Shown here: in pieces, positions 1-4,937 of the stretch
Layout: the number at the start of each line of letters is the position of its first letter
How positions within the stretch are numbered: the stretch's first letter is position 1
NCBI GenBank assembly: GCA_012837565.1
Contig: DUQY01000150.1
Location: 1-5,605, forward strand
Direction of reading: 5' to 3'
DNA length: 5,605 nucleotides
DNA from: Bacteroidales bacterium
Lineage (GTDB): Bacteria > Bacteroidota > Bacteroidia > Bacteroidales > P3
Translations under genes and position numbers: made by a program
Notes under the pieces: generated by a model
Databases searched by the model: none
The model's input: only the letters and a program-made list of their open reading frames with translations
What the model was told of the DNA's origin: nothing

Positions 1-980
1 CTCATATATAAATTGTAAACAGTCACACTTAGAGGGTCTCCACTATATTTTGTCCAAGACAAGTTTATAGTAGAGCTACAAGGCTCCCTATTTTCTGAAA
101 GCACAATGTTCTTATGGTTATTTGACCTTAGTGACGTATTATAGCAAGAGTCGAAAGCCATTACGGCAAGGCTAAAAACGTATTGAACATTGCAAGTGTC
201 GCAAACAAAACTATTTTGATTAGCACCCATAATAGTGTCAATCCCTATGCAAGGGCTACCCTCACAAATAACATATCCTTTGGTGTCAATGGAAGGGGAG
301 GGCGTCCATGAAAGAACAAGCTTTTGGCTATCCAAATCAACCCCGGAGGAAAGAACAATAGCCTCAGAAGGTATTTCAGTATCCTCAACAAAATGACTTC
401 TTAGGTTTGAAACAGAAGCACAACCATAAGCATTTGGTAGCTCAACCTTGTAGTAAACAGTATCAGAGCAGGGAGGAGGGAAGCTATCGGTAAAGGTTAG
501 AATATCTGTTGAATCTATTTTCTGCCAATTAATTGATTGGTTTGCAAAACGTCTATATATAATATATTTTTGGTTCTCCGTTCCAACAAGAGTCTCCGAG
601 GGTGATAAGTGAGGAGATGTCCAGTCGAGCCTAAAGGAAGACCCACCATTATGAATAAGACTTAAAAATATGGTATTACCATAGGATATATTAGTAGGAT
701 TGGAGCTAAGACTATATTTTATTTGACCATTATTAGCATTATGAGAATTGTCGGTAAAAGAACCAATATTTATATCAGGTTGGCTACCCGCCAATTCATA
801 ATCACTGCTCGTATTATTAAAAGCAGAGATAGTATATTGCTCAAAATCAATTGAAACAGTCTGATAAAAGATAGTTGTTGAACCATCCTCATTAACCTGT
901 GTACATAATATATTTGGTATTTGACCAAAAGATATATTAATACCAAAGAAGAAAACTATTATCAATAAGATTTTTCGCAT
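1..980 (-). CDS. Secreted FN3-like repeat protein, C-terminus cut by window edge (possible type IX secretion cargo)
   Basis: This frame is open from the ATG at 980 to the left edge, giving 326 residues without a stop, so the gene is partial. Residues 1-19 form a signal peptide: basic MRK, a hydrophobic stretch LLIIVFFFGI, and a likely cut at SFG|Q. The mature part looks like a series of fibronectin-type-III-like beta sandwiches: about residues 115-200 (FRLDW, YIIYRR, NWQKID, FTD, VYYKVE), 203-295 (LVLSWTPSPS, GYVICEG, YVFSLAVMAFD) and a third starting near 305 (INLSWTKYSGD). Residues 20-112 have no recognisable fold. Cys residues cluster at 239-280. Such layouts are common in Bacteroidota proteins that carry a C-terminal type IX secretion sorting domain (CHU_C or gliding-associated), but that end is outside the window, so export by this route is inference. 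It starts 20 bp after the M16 gene and is probably co-transcribed with it. No enzymatic domain is visible. Confidence 0.75.
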   Translation of the reverse strand, partial: MRKILLIIVFFFGINISFGQIPNILCTQVNEDGSTTIFYQTVSIDFEQYTISAFNNTSSDYELAGSQPDINIGSFTDNSHNANNGQIKYSLSSNPTNISYGNTIFLSLIHNGGSSFRLDWTSPHLSPSETLVGTENQKYIIYRRFANQSINWQKIDSTDILTFTDSFPPPCSDTVYYKVELPNAYGCASVSNLRSHFVEDTEIPSEAIVLSSGVDLDSQKLVLSWTPSPSIDTKGYVICEGSPCIGIDTIMGANQNSFVCDTCNVQYVFSLAVMAFDSCYNTSLRSNNHKNIVLSENREPCSSTINLSWTKYSGDPLSVTVYNLYM

Positions 981-1000
981 AATACATTAGTAAAACGTAT

Positions 1001-2275
1001 CTAATTTGTTAATGTTGCATCACCAGCCCTTATCTCTACCATTTGATTTACATTAAAGTAAGATTGAGCCAATCTCAAAACCTCATCACTATCGATTTCA
1101 GACACAACCTTAAGGTAGTTATGGAAATAATCGTAGTCCAAACCAAATTTAAGAATAGAACGGAAATTATCCGATAGCTCAAAACTACCATCCAAACTCC
1201 TTAACATAGTTCCTTTCATAAAGTTCTTAACCTTATGCAGTTCCTCATCAGTTACCCTTTTTGACTTCAAGACCTCAATCTCATTATAAATCTCATTAAT
1301 AGCATCTTGGCAATTCTCTTGCTTAATTTCAGCCGAAATATAAAAAAGACCAATATCCTTAAAAGAATGCAAAGAAGACCCAATACCATAAGTATAGCCC
1401 TTATCCTCACGAATATTTGACATTAACCTAGAGCCAAAATAACCACCAAGCAAAGTACTTACAACATTTAAGCCCATATAATCAACATGATTGGCCGAAA
1501 TGGTAGTACACCCAATCCTCACCGAAGACTGAACAGCCGAATCAAGAGGGATAGATTTAAGTATATTATTATTCTGTTGATAAGTCAAGTTCTTAACATC
1601 CAAAACCCCATCCTTTTTCCAATCCTTCTTACCAAAACTCTTATTTAAAAGCCCAATAAGCCTATCATCAACATCGCCAGCAATAATAATGGAGCATCTC
1701 TCATAAGAATAAAACGAATTATAGAAATCAAACAAGTCCTGCCTTGTCAATAAATCGTAGTCCTCCATCCTTCCAACAATTCCAAAAGGATGCATTTCAC
1801 CAAAAAGACATTGGAAAAAATTAACCCTTGCCAAATAATTTGTTTTCTTTTCATTAACCAAACGCTGCTGTCTCAAACGCCTAAGATAAACCTCCATTTC
1901 CGTTTGAGGGAAAGCAGGATCCTTAATAATCTCCTCAAACCACGGAATCAAATCCTCTTTATATTTTTTCAAGAAATAAAAACAAACCGACGCCGTTTCC
2001 TTATCAAGACTCCTTTCAATAAAAGCACCATAGAAATCAATCTTATCAGCAATCTCCTTAGCACTATGACTGACAGATCCTTCCGTAAGCAGGTTATTAG
2101 CAACCAAAGACGAAAAAACCTTTTCCTGATTCATAGTGCCAGCATTTTCAAAATAAAACTCCATCCTAATAACGTCCATACTATCATTCTTAAAAGCATA
2201 GACCTTCAACCCATTATCCAAAATGGTAGTATCAGGCTTAAGAGAAGGAATAACAAAGTCAATATTATTTTTCAT
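1001..2275 (-). CDS. M16 family (insulinase-like) peptidase homologue lacking the HxxEH zinc motif
   Basis: The 424-residue protein has the two-lobe M16B layout. The N-terminal lobe begins with LDNGLKVYAFKN (19-30) and the C-terminal lobe contains LLGGYFGSRLMSNIRE and DKGYTYGIGS (275-300). Family members with this length are about 400-430 residues, so it is complete. The site where active members carry HxxEH (usually AHFLEHLLFKGT-like) reads VANNLLTEGS at 58-67, so both zinc histidines and the catalytic glutamate are missing. The C-lobe Arg/Tyr pair that binds substrate is kept (R289 and Y296, the same 7-residue spacing as in insulin-degrading enzyme). In heterodimeric M16B enzymes one subunit has the zinc site and the other the Arg/Tyr pair, so this protein fits the non-catalytic, substrate-binding subunit. 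No partner gene is visible here. There is no signal peptide, so it is probably cytoplasmic. The ATG at 2275 is followed at once by the conserved N-terminus. A possible promoter lies about 60-90 bp upstream, and the secreted FN3-like gene follows after 20 bp. Confidence 0.92.
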   Translation of the reverse strand: MKNNIDFVIPSLKPDTTILDNGLKVYAFKNDSMDVIRMEFYFENAGTMNQEKVFSSLVANNLLTEGSVSHSAKEIADKIDFYGAFIERSLDKETASVCFYFLKKYKEDLIPWFEEIIKDPAFPQTEMEVYLRRLRQQRLVNEKKTNYLARVNFFQCLFGEMHPFGIVGRMEDYDLLTRQDLFDFYNSFYSYERCSIIIAGDVDDRLIGLLNKSFGKKDWKKDGVLDVKNLTYQQNNNILKSIPLDSAVQSSVRIGCTTISANHVDYMGLNVVSTLLGGYFGSRLMSNIREDKGYTYGIGSSLHSFKDIGLFYISAEIKQENCQDAINEIYNEIEVLKSKRVTDEELHKVKNFMKGTMLRSLDGSFELSDNFRSILKFGLDYDYFHNYLKVVSEIDSDEVLRLAQSYFNVNQMVEIRAGDATLTN

Positions 2276-2330
2276 ACACTACATTACATTAAAAAATTAC
2301 ACCCCACATACCCCAACACACAATATCTAT

Positions 2331-2363
2331 GCAAAGTAAACAAAAAAAAATGAGAAAATACAA
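2331..2363 (-). promoter_or_regulatory. Possible promoter of the M16 gene
   Basis: Reading the minus strand, a TTG (2363-2361) lies 22 bases before TACTTTGC (2338-2331). This resembles the Bacteroidota -33 TTG / -7 TAnnTTTG pattern, although the -7 box is one base short of the consensus. It sits between the stop of the PIN-like gene and the M16 start, after a run of nine T on the minus strand. AT-rich DNA gives such matches by chance, so this is weak. Confidence 0.3.
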
Positions 2364-2368
2364 GTAAA

Positions 2369-2884
2369 TTAAATTTCCACTCTACTTACAAAGACTTTGT
2401 AGTTCTCTACTGAGGGTAATTTACTGCCTTTAGATAGTACTTCATTAATAAAATCGCATGCTTCTTTTTGACTTATTAGTTTGTTTTTAACAGCATAATA
2501 TAAAAAATCGAAGGTGGTGAGATATGTTATTTGATTCTTATTGCAGTAGGTTTTAATATCCTTTAAATTGCTACTTGCTAACACATCATGATTCCATTTA
2601 CAGTATATCATGGAAGCAGTTTCTCCCTTTCCAAAGTTTTGTAGCAAAAAAGCATATTCTCTCATTTCCTCTCCATAGGGTTTAAATTCAATAAGAGTTA
2701 TATTCTTTAAAAGTGATATTTGATTATCTAACTGCTTTTTAATACTTCCTACTATCTCTTCATAAACCTTATCAAGGATAATATATTTATACTTTGGAAA
2801 AATATTTGGCAAAATACTTAGCATTTGACCCTTGGAGAAATGAATAATTATATCAGCATCAAGAACAATTTTAACTTTTTTCAT
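2369..2884 (-). CDS. PIN-like domain protein, putative ribonuclease effector of the XRE-ImmA operon
   Basis: A 171-residue soluble protein with the pattern of PIN-domain proteins of the DUF3368/COG2405 kind. The first strand is KIVLDADIIIHF with D9 and D11, then VYEEIVGS with the conserved acidic E42/E43, then the GKGETASMIYCKW block (85-97) with E88, then VLASSNLKDIKTYC (101-114). Active PIN nucleases bind metal with three or four acidic residues. Here the first three positions are present, but the DD or ND pair expected near 105-106 reads S-N, with D109 three residues further on. The C-terminal helices (FDFLYYAVKNKLIS, then EACDFINEVLSKGSKLP) match the tail of this family. It is the last gene of a three-gene operon and its ATG overlaps the end of the ImmA-like gene by 14 bp (ATGAAAAAAGTTAA), so it is probably translationally coupled. 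Nuclease activity on RNA is inferred from the family. It could also be a non-catalytic PIN-like protein. Confidence 0.82.
   Translation of the reverse strand: MKKVKIVLDADIIIHFSKGQMLSILPNIFPKYKYIILDKVYEEIVGSIKKQLDNQISLLKNITLIEFKPYGEEMREYAFLLQNFGKGETASMIYCKWNHDVLASSNLKDIKTYCNKNQITYLTTFDFLYYAVKNKLISQKEACDFINEVLSKGSKLPSVENYKVFVSRVEI
2387..2401. repeat. 15-bp palindrome at the 3' end of the PIN-like gene
   Basis: TACAAAG-A-CTTTGTA is a perfect inverted repeat with 7-bp arms, located inside the last 12 codons of the PIN-like gene and flanked on both sides by GTAGAG. It lies roughly 40 bp before a T-rich run on the minus strand (2341-2358). It might contribute to transcript ending or stability, but the stem is AT-rich and not next to the T run, so it is not called as a terminator. 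Confidence 0.3.
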
Positions 2885-3581
2885 GATATATTTGATTCAT
2901 TAATTCACAATAATGTCCCTCCGATATCTTTCCTTTGTCAAATAAATATTTTGCTTTTTCACCAAAGGAACCAATAATCAAATTACGTCCACCTTTTTCA
3001 TATAAGGCAGTGTCATAACCATATTCCCTTGCAGTGGATTTTGCTGGCAAAGAAGAATAAAGTTCAAATAGTTTATCTGAAAGGAACTTAAGTTGTTTTA
3101 ATCTAATCAAAATTGACTGCCTTGAAACAGAAAAGTACTGTTCAAGATAAATTATTTTGGAAAGAGGAATTTCTTTTGATTCAATTTCATCCTTAGTCAA
3201 CTCCTTATACAAACCCTCTCTTGGCATTAGAAGGGCAGAAGCAAAATAATTAGCATTTACTTCTGAGGGTTCTTTCTGGGTATCCTTACTACAAATATTA
3301 GGCGTTAGATTTTCTTCATAAAACAAATGATATAACTCATGACAAATAGTGAAATGCTGTCTTCCCTTAGTCCTATTAAAGTTAATCATCATAAAACGAT
3401 TTCCATTTTTTGAACGAATAGATATGCCATAGAAGTCATCAGAAAGAGAGCGGAAGGAAGTAAGAACATTAAGTTTTTGAAGCAAACTTTTCAAAGCAAT
3501 AGGTTGAGTTTGACTTAAATTATTGTCAGCTCTGAATTTATTAGCAAATTCTTCTAATATTTCTGGCTTAAGCTTTTTCAT
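2871..3581 (-). CDS. ImmA/IrrE-type zinc metallopeptidase
   Basis: The 236-residue protein carries the ImmA/IrrE (COG2856, DUF955) peptidase signature. HFTICHELYHLFY contains the zinc motif HELYH at 81-85 (ligands H81 and H85, catalytic E82), followed by the family block EVNANYFASALLMPRE (107-122), where E107 is the probable third zinc ligand. An N-terminal segment with a helical region (1-40) and the GISIRSKNGNRFMMINFNR strands (52-70) is also typical. Residues about 140-170 (LSKIIYLEQYFSVSRQSILIRLKQL) look like the helical segment often placed after the LLMP block. Known relatives cut an XRE-type repressor: ImmA cleaves ImmR of ICEBs1, and IrrE cleaves DdrO in Deinococcus. The gene directly upstream encodes such an XRE protein, with a 4-bp ATGA overlap, so the XRE protein is the obvious substrate (inference). 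The downstream PIN-like gene overlaps its end by 14 bp. It is cytoplasmic, with no signal peptide. Confidence 0.95.
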   Translation of the reverse strand: MKKLKPEILEEFANKFRADNNLSQTQPIALKSLLQKLNVLTSFRSLSDDFYGISIRSKNGNRFMMINFNRTKGRQHFTICHELYHLFYEENLTPNICSKDTQKEPSEVNANYFASALLMPREGLYKELTKDEIESKEIPLSKIIYLEQYFSVSRQSILIRLKQLKFLSDKLFELYSSLPAKSTAREYGYDTALYEKGGRNLIIGSFGEKAKYLFDKGKISEGHYCELMNQIYHEKS

Positions 3582-3913
3582 GATTTCAATAATCTATCCA
3601 TTTTCAAATAACTTTTCACAATGCCTTTAAAATAAGCAATTTCTTTCATATCCTCCTCCGAAATTCCTTCAACTCTAAATGCAGAGGTAAGAATATCTTC
3701 AAGAACAGATTTATCTTCCTCATAAAACATGGATATTTCACAACCAAATAAATCAGATAATTGTTCTAAAACATCTAAGGGAGCTTCTCTTAAGCCCAAT
3801 TCATAATTAGAATAGGTAGAACGATTAATTTTAAGATATTTAACCACAGCATCTTGTGTGAAGTTATTCATCTCACGTAAGAATTTAATATTAGTTCCTA
3901 TTATATTTTTCAT
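3578..3913 (-). CDS. XRE-family helix-turn-helix transcriptional regulator
   Basis: The 111-residue protein begins MKNIIGTNIKFLREMNNFTQ. Residues about 5-62 form a Cro/C1-type HTH: NIKFLREMNNFTQDAVVKYL, then the recognition helix region INRSTYSNYELG, then DVLEQLSDLFGCEISMF. The remaining about 45 residues (DILTSAFRVEGISEEDMKEIAYFKGIVKSYLKM) are helical and could hold dimerisation or the peptidase cleavage site. The frame is open 17 codons further upstream to 3964, but that extension (MLKFIVTLPHNNN...) would be encoded by the promoter box and operator-like repeat, and the conserved HTH begins right after the ATG at 3913, so 3913 is chosen. It is the first gene of the operon with the ImmA-like peptidase (4-bp ATGA overlap) and the PIN-like gene. 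Its probable role is autorepression through the inverted repeat at 3930-3954, relieved by proteolysis. It may also act as the antitoxin part of the module. Confidence 0.93.
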   Translation of the reverse strand: MKNIIGTNIKFLREMNNFTQDAVVKYLKINRSTYSNYELGLREAPLDVLEQLSDLFGCEISMFYEEDKSVLEDILTSAFRVEGISEEDMKEIAYFKGIVKSYLKMDRLLKS

Positions 3914-3929
3914 AATGTTTATACAATTA

Positions 3930-3954
3930 TTATTGTGTGGCAAAGTTACAATAA
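3930..3954. promoter_or_regulatory. Operator-like inverted repeat over the XRE operon promoter
   Basis: TTATTGT (3930-3936) and ACAATAA (3948-3954) form a perfect 7-bp inverted repeat with an 11-bp spacer that contains most of the -7 box. A further ACAAT at 3923-3927 pairs with the ATTGT at 3932-3936, giving a second, overlapping dyad with a 4-bp gap. Paired half-sites across the promoter just ahead of an XRE gene fit an autoregulatory operator. The half-sites are AT-rich, so chance cannot be excluded. Confidence 0.55.
3941..3948 (-). promoter_or_regulatory. -7 promoter box of the XRE-ImmA-PIN operon
   Basis: The minus strand reads TAACTTTG, an exact match to the Bacteroidota -7 consensus TAnnTTTG. 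It ends 27 bases before the XRE ATG at 3913, which implies a leader of only about 20 nt. No good TTG -33 element is seen at the usual distance; the nearest TTG is only 13 bases upstream, so the promoter may be weak or need help. Confidence 0.6.
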
Positions 3955-4014
3955 ATTTCAGCAAAATACCATAATGACACAGTTTTTAACTTTTATTAGA
4001 GTATGTTTGACAAT

Positions 4015-4044
4015 AAAAAAAGGGACGAAAAGTATTCCGTCCCC
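4015..4044 (-). terminator. Intrinsic terminator of the HU-like gene
   Basis: On the minus strand, a stem GGGACG / CGTCCC (4038-4043 with 4022-4027, 6 bp, GC-rich, plus two extra A-T pairs after one mismatch) is followed directly by a run of seven T (4021-4015). It lies about 33 bases after the stop of the HU-like gene. There is no T run on the plus-strand side, so it acts on minus-strand transcription only. It separates the HU gene from the XRE operon. Confidence 0.88.
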
Positions 4045-4076
4045 ATGATTAACTATTAATTGCTAAGAACTAATAA

Positions 4077-4478
4077 TTATTGAAGTCCCTTTGGTGCTGG
4101 GTCACGATATTGATAACCTGTAGACTTCAACTTAGACTTGAATCGTGCATTAGGATTAAAATTAACCTTAACACGTCTAATGGTTGAAGCATCCACCTCA
4201 TCAATAGAATTCATAGCGTTTGCTTTTAGGTATGGAGTAAAGCTGCCCATTTGATCCAACCTAATCGTAATGCCATTCATGGTAGCATTTACAATCTCCA
4301 TTTGCAAAGCCCTAATTGCAGAAAGCACGTCGTTTTCCGCAAGAGAGGAAGCTGCAGCAATTCTTTCAATCAACTGCTCTTGACTCATGATCCCATTTCG
4401 AGACATAACTGCCAAGTACTTTTCACCAGGTGTATCACCTACAGAAATCATACGTTTAACAATAGTGTAATGTAACAT
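4077..4478 (-). CDS. HU-like (histone-like) DNA-binding protein of the Bacteroidota type
   Basis: The 133-residue protein has the extended HU-related layout known from Bacteroides relatives (the HU-HIG / TIGR01201-type group, typically about 120-150 residues). A short N-terminal strand region LHYTIVKRM, then GEKYLAVMSRNGIMSQEQLIERIAAASSLAENDVLSAIRAL (18-58), the helical dimerisation part, then ITIRLDQMGSFTPYLKANA (70-88) with the GSF turn, and ASTIRRVKVNFNPNARFKSKLKS (97-119) corresponding to the DNA-binding arm and last helix. It probably bends or coats DNA as a dimer. The C-terminal tail YQYRDPAPKGLQ is polar and likely disordered. The start at 4478 is supported by AGGA four bases upstream and by the matching N-terminus. 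It has its own -7 box (4559-4566) and terminator, so it is a single-gene unit. Proteins of this group are often encoded next to VirE/DUF3987-type primase genes in Bacteroidales, which agrees with the primase-helicase upstream. Confidence 0.92.
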   Translation of the reverse strand: MLHYTIVKRMISVGDTPGEKYLAVMSRNGIMSQEQLIERIAAASSLAENDVLSAIRALQMEIVNATMNGITIRLDQMGSFTPYLKANAMNSIDEVDASTIRRVKVNFNPNARFKSKLKSTGYQYRDPAPKGLQ

Positions 4479-4558
4479 ATTTTCCTACGATTAACCCTAT
4501 ATCATCGCGAGGTTTCTTGTTCATAATTGTGGATTTTATCTATCTAAATCTCACTCTA

Positions 4559-4566
4559 CAAAGATA
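4559..4566 (-). promoter_or_regulatory. -7 promoter box of the HU-like gene
   Basis: The minus strand reads TATCTTTG, an exact TAnnTTTG match, about 80 bases before the HU ATG. This predicts a leader of roughly 70-75 nt. No clear TTG is present at the normal -33 distance. The leader contains the CTCGCGA segment (4505-4511), one of the few GC-rich spots in this area. Confidence 0.5.
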
Positions 4567-4616
4567 CAAAAACTATCTGAATTAAAGAAGTATAATCGAC
4601 ATAAATACGCATAATT

Positions 4617-4681
4617 TTTAGTTAAATAATCTTAAATTAAAAGACACAAAATACATCAAGTTTAGTTAAAAATATACTTAA
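4617..4681. repeat. Imperfect direct repeat in AT-rich block
   Basis: TTTAGTTAAA (4617-4626) followed by an AT stretch and CTTAA, and again TTTAGTTAAA (4661-4670) followed by an AT stretch and CTTAA (to 4681). Each copy is itself a loose GTTAA / TTAA(C) dyad, and the copies start 44 bp apart. Other GGTTAA-like units occur at 4722, 4739 and 4775. Low base complexity makes chance similarity likely. Confidence 0.35.
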
Positions 4682-4813
4682 CATAATAATAATTATATTA
4701 AGGATAAATCCAAATAAGTTAGGTTTAATTTTGTATAGGTTAAGCTTATATTATATATTTTTTTCTAAAACAAAGGTTAAATAAATAGAGAATAGAGGAG
4801 AAAAAGAATGAAA

Positions 4814-4916
4814 AGTTACCCAAGTTACCTAAAATAGGTCACTATCCAAAACTATTTCACGAAAAAAATGAAAAAAAGTTTTTGAAAAGTGACCTATTTG
4901 GGTAACTATGGTAACT
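4814..4916. repeat. Large imperfect inverted repeat made of AGTTACC/GGTAACT heptamers
   Basis: The left arm (4814-4843, 30 bp) and the reverse complement of the right arm (4888-4916, 29 bp) match at about 26 positions, around a 44-bp A-rich loop. Each arm holds two heptamers in a 9-bp period: AGTTACC at 4814 and 4823, GGTAACT at 4901 and 4910. Each arm also has a one-base variant in the opposite direction at its inner end (GGTCACT 4837-4843, AGTGACC 4888-4894). Each arm can therefore also fold alone (4823-4843 with a 9-bp stem and one mismatch; 4888-4907 with 7 bp). T-rich tracts lie outside both ends: T7 at 4918-4924 on the plus strand, TTTTCATTCTTTTT on the minus strand. It begins 21 bp past the stop of the primase-helicase gene and may serve as its terminator, as protein-binding iterons, or both. 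Confidence 0.9.
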
Positions 4917-4937
4917 ATTTTTTTATGATTCAAATGA

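Larger units (their letters stand above)
4479..4937. other. Gene-free, AT-rich, repeat-bearing region between primase-helicase and HU genes
   Basis: No credible protein-coding gene is seen on either strand in these 459 bases. From right to left it contains the large heptamer-based inverted repeat (4814-4916), a purine-rich segment with AGAGGAG (4781-4807), a strongly AT-rich block (about 4560-4770) with direct repeats of the TTTAGTTAAA type, and the HU promoter and leader (4479-4566). Iterated short motifs next to an easily melted block and a P4-type primase-helicase gene are what a replication origin of a small element could look like. That is inference only. Confidence 0.6.

Noticed and set aside
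1790..2353. Plus-strand open frame of 187 codons
   Set aside because: It lies almost entirely antisense to the well-supported M16 gene, and its translation is low-complexity without any recognisable domain.
3914..3964. Upstream start that would add 17 residues to the XRE protein
   Set aside because: The added segment covers the -7 box and the operator-like dyad, and the HTH domain starts properly at the ATG at 3913.
4002..4009. TATGTTTG on the plus strand, an exact -7 consensus
   Set aside because: No -33 element is present, and it would drive transcription antisense into the HU gene through the terminator stem. Chance match in AT-rich DNA.
4251..4475. Plus-strand open frame of 74 codons
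   Set aside because: Antisense shadow of the HU-like gene, with no domain.
4456..4524. 22-codon minus-strand upstream ORF (MNKKPRDDIG...) overlapping the HU start
   Set aside because: No ribosome site is seen, it lies out of frame with HU, and nothing supports translation. It may simply be leader sequence.
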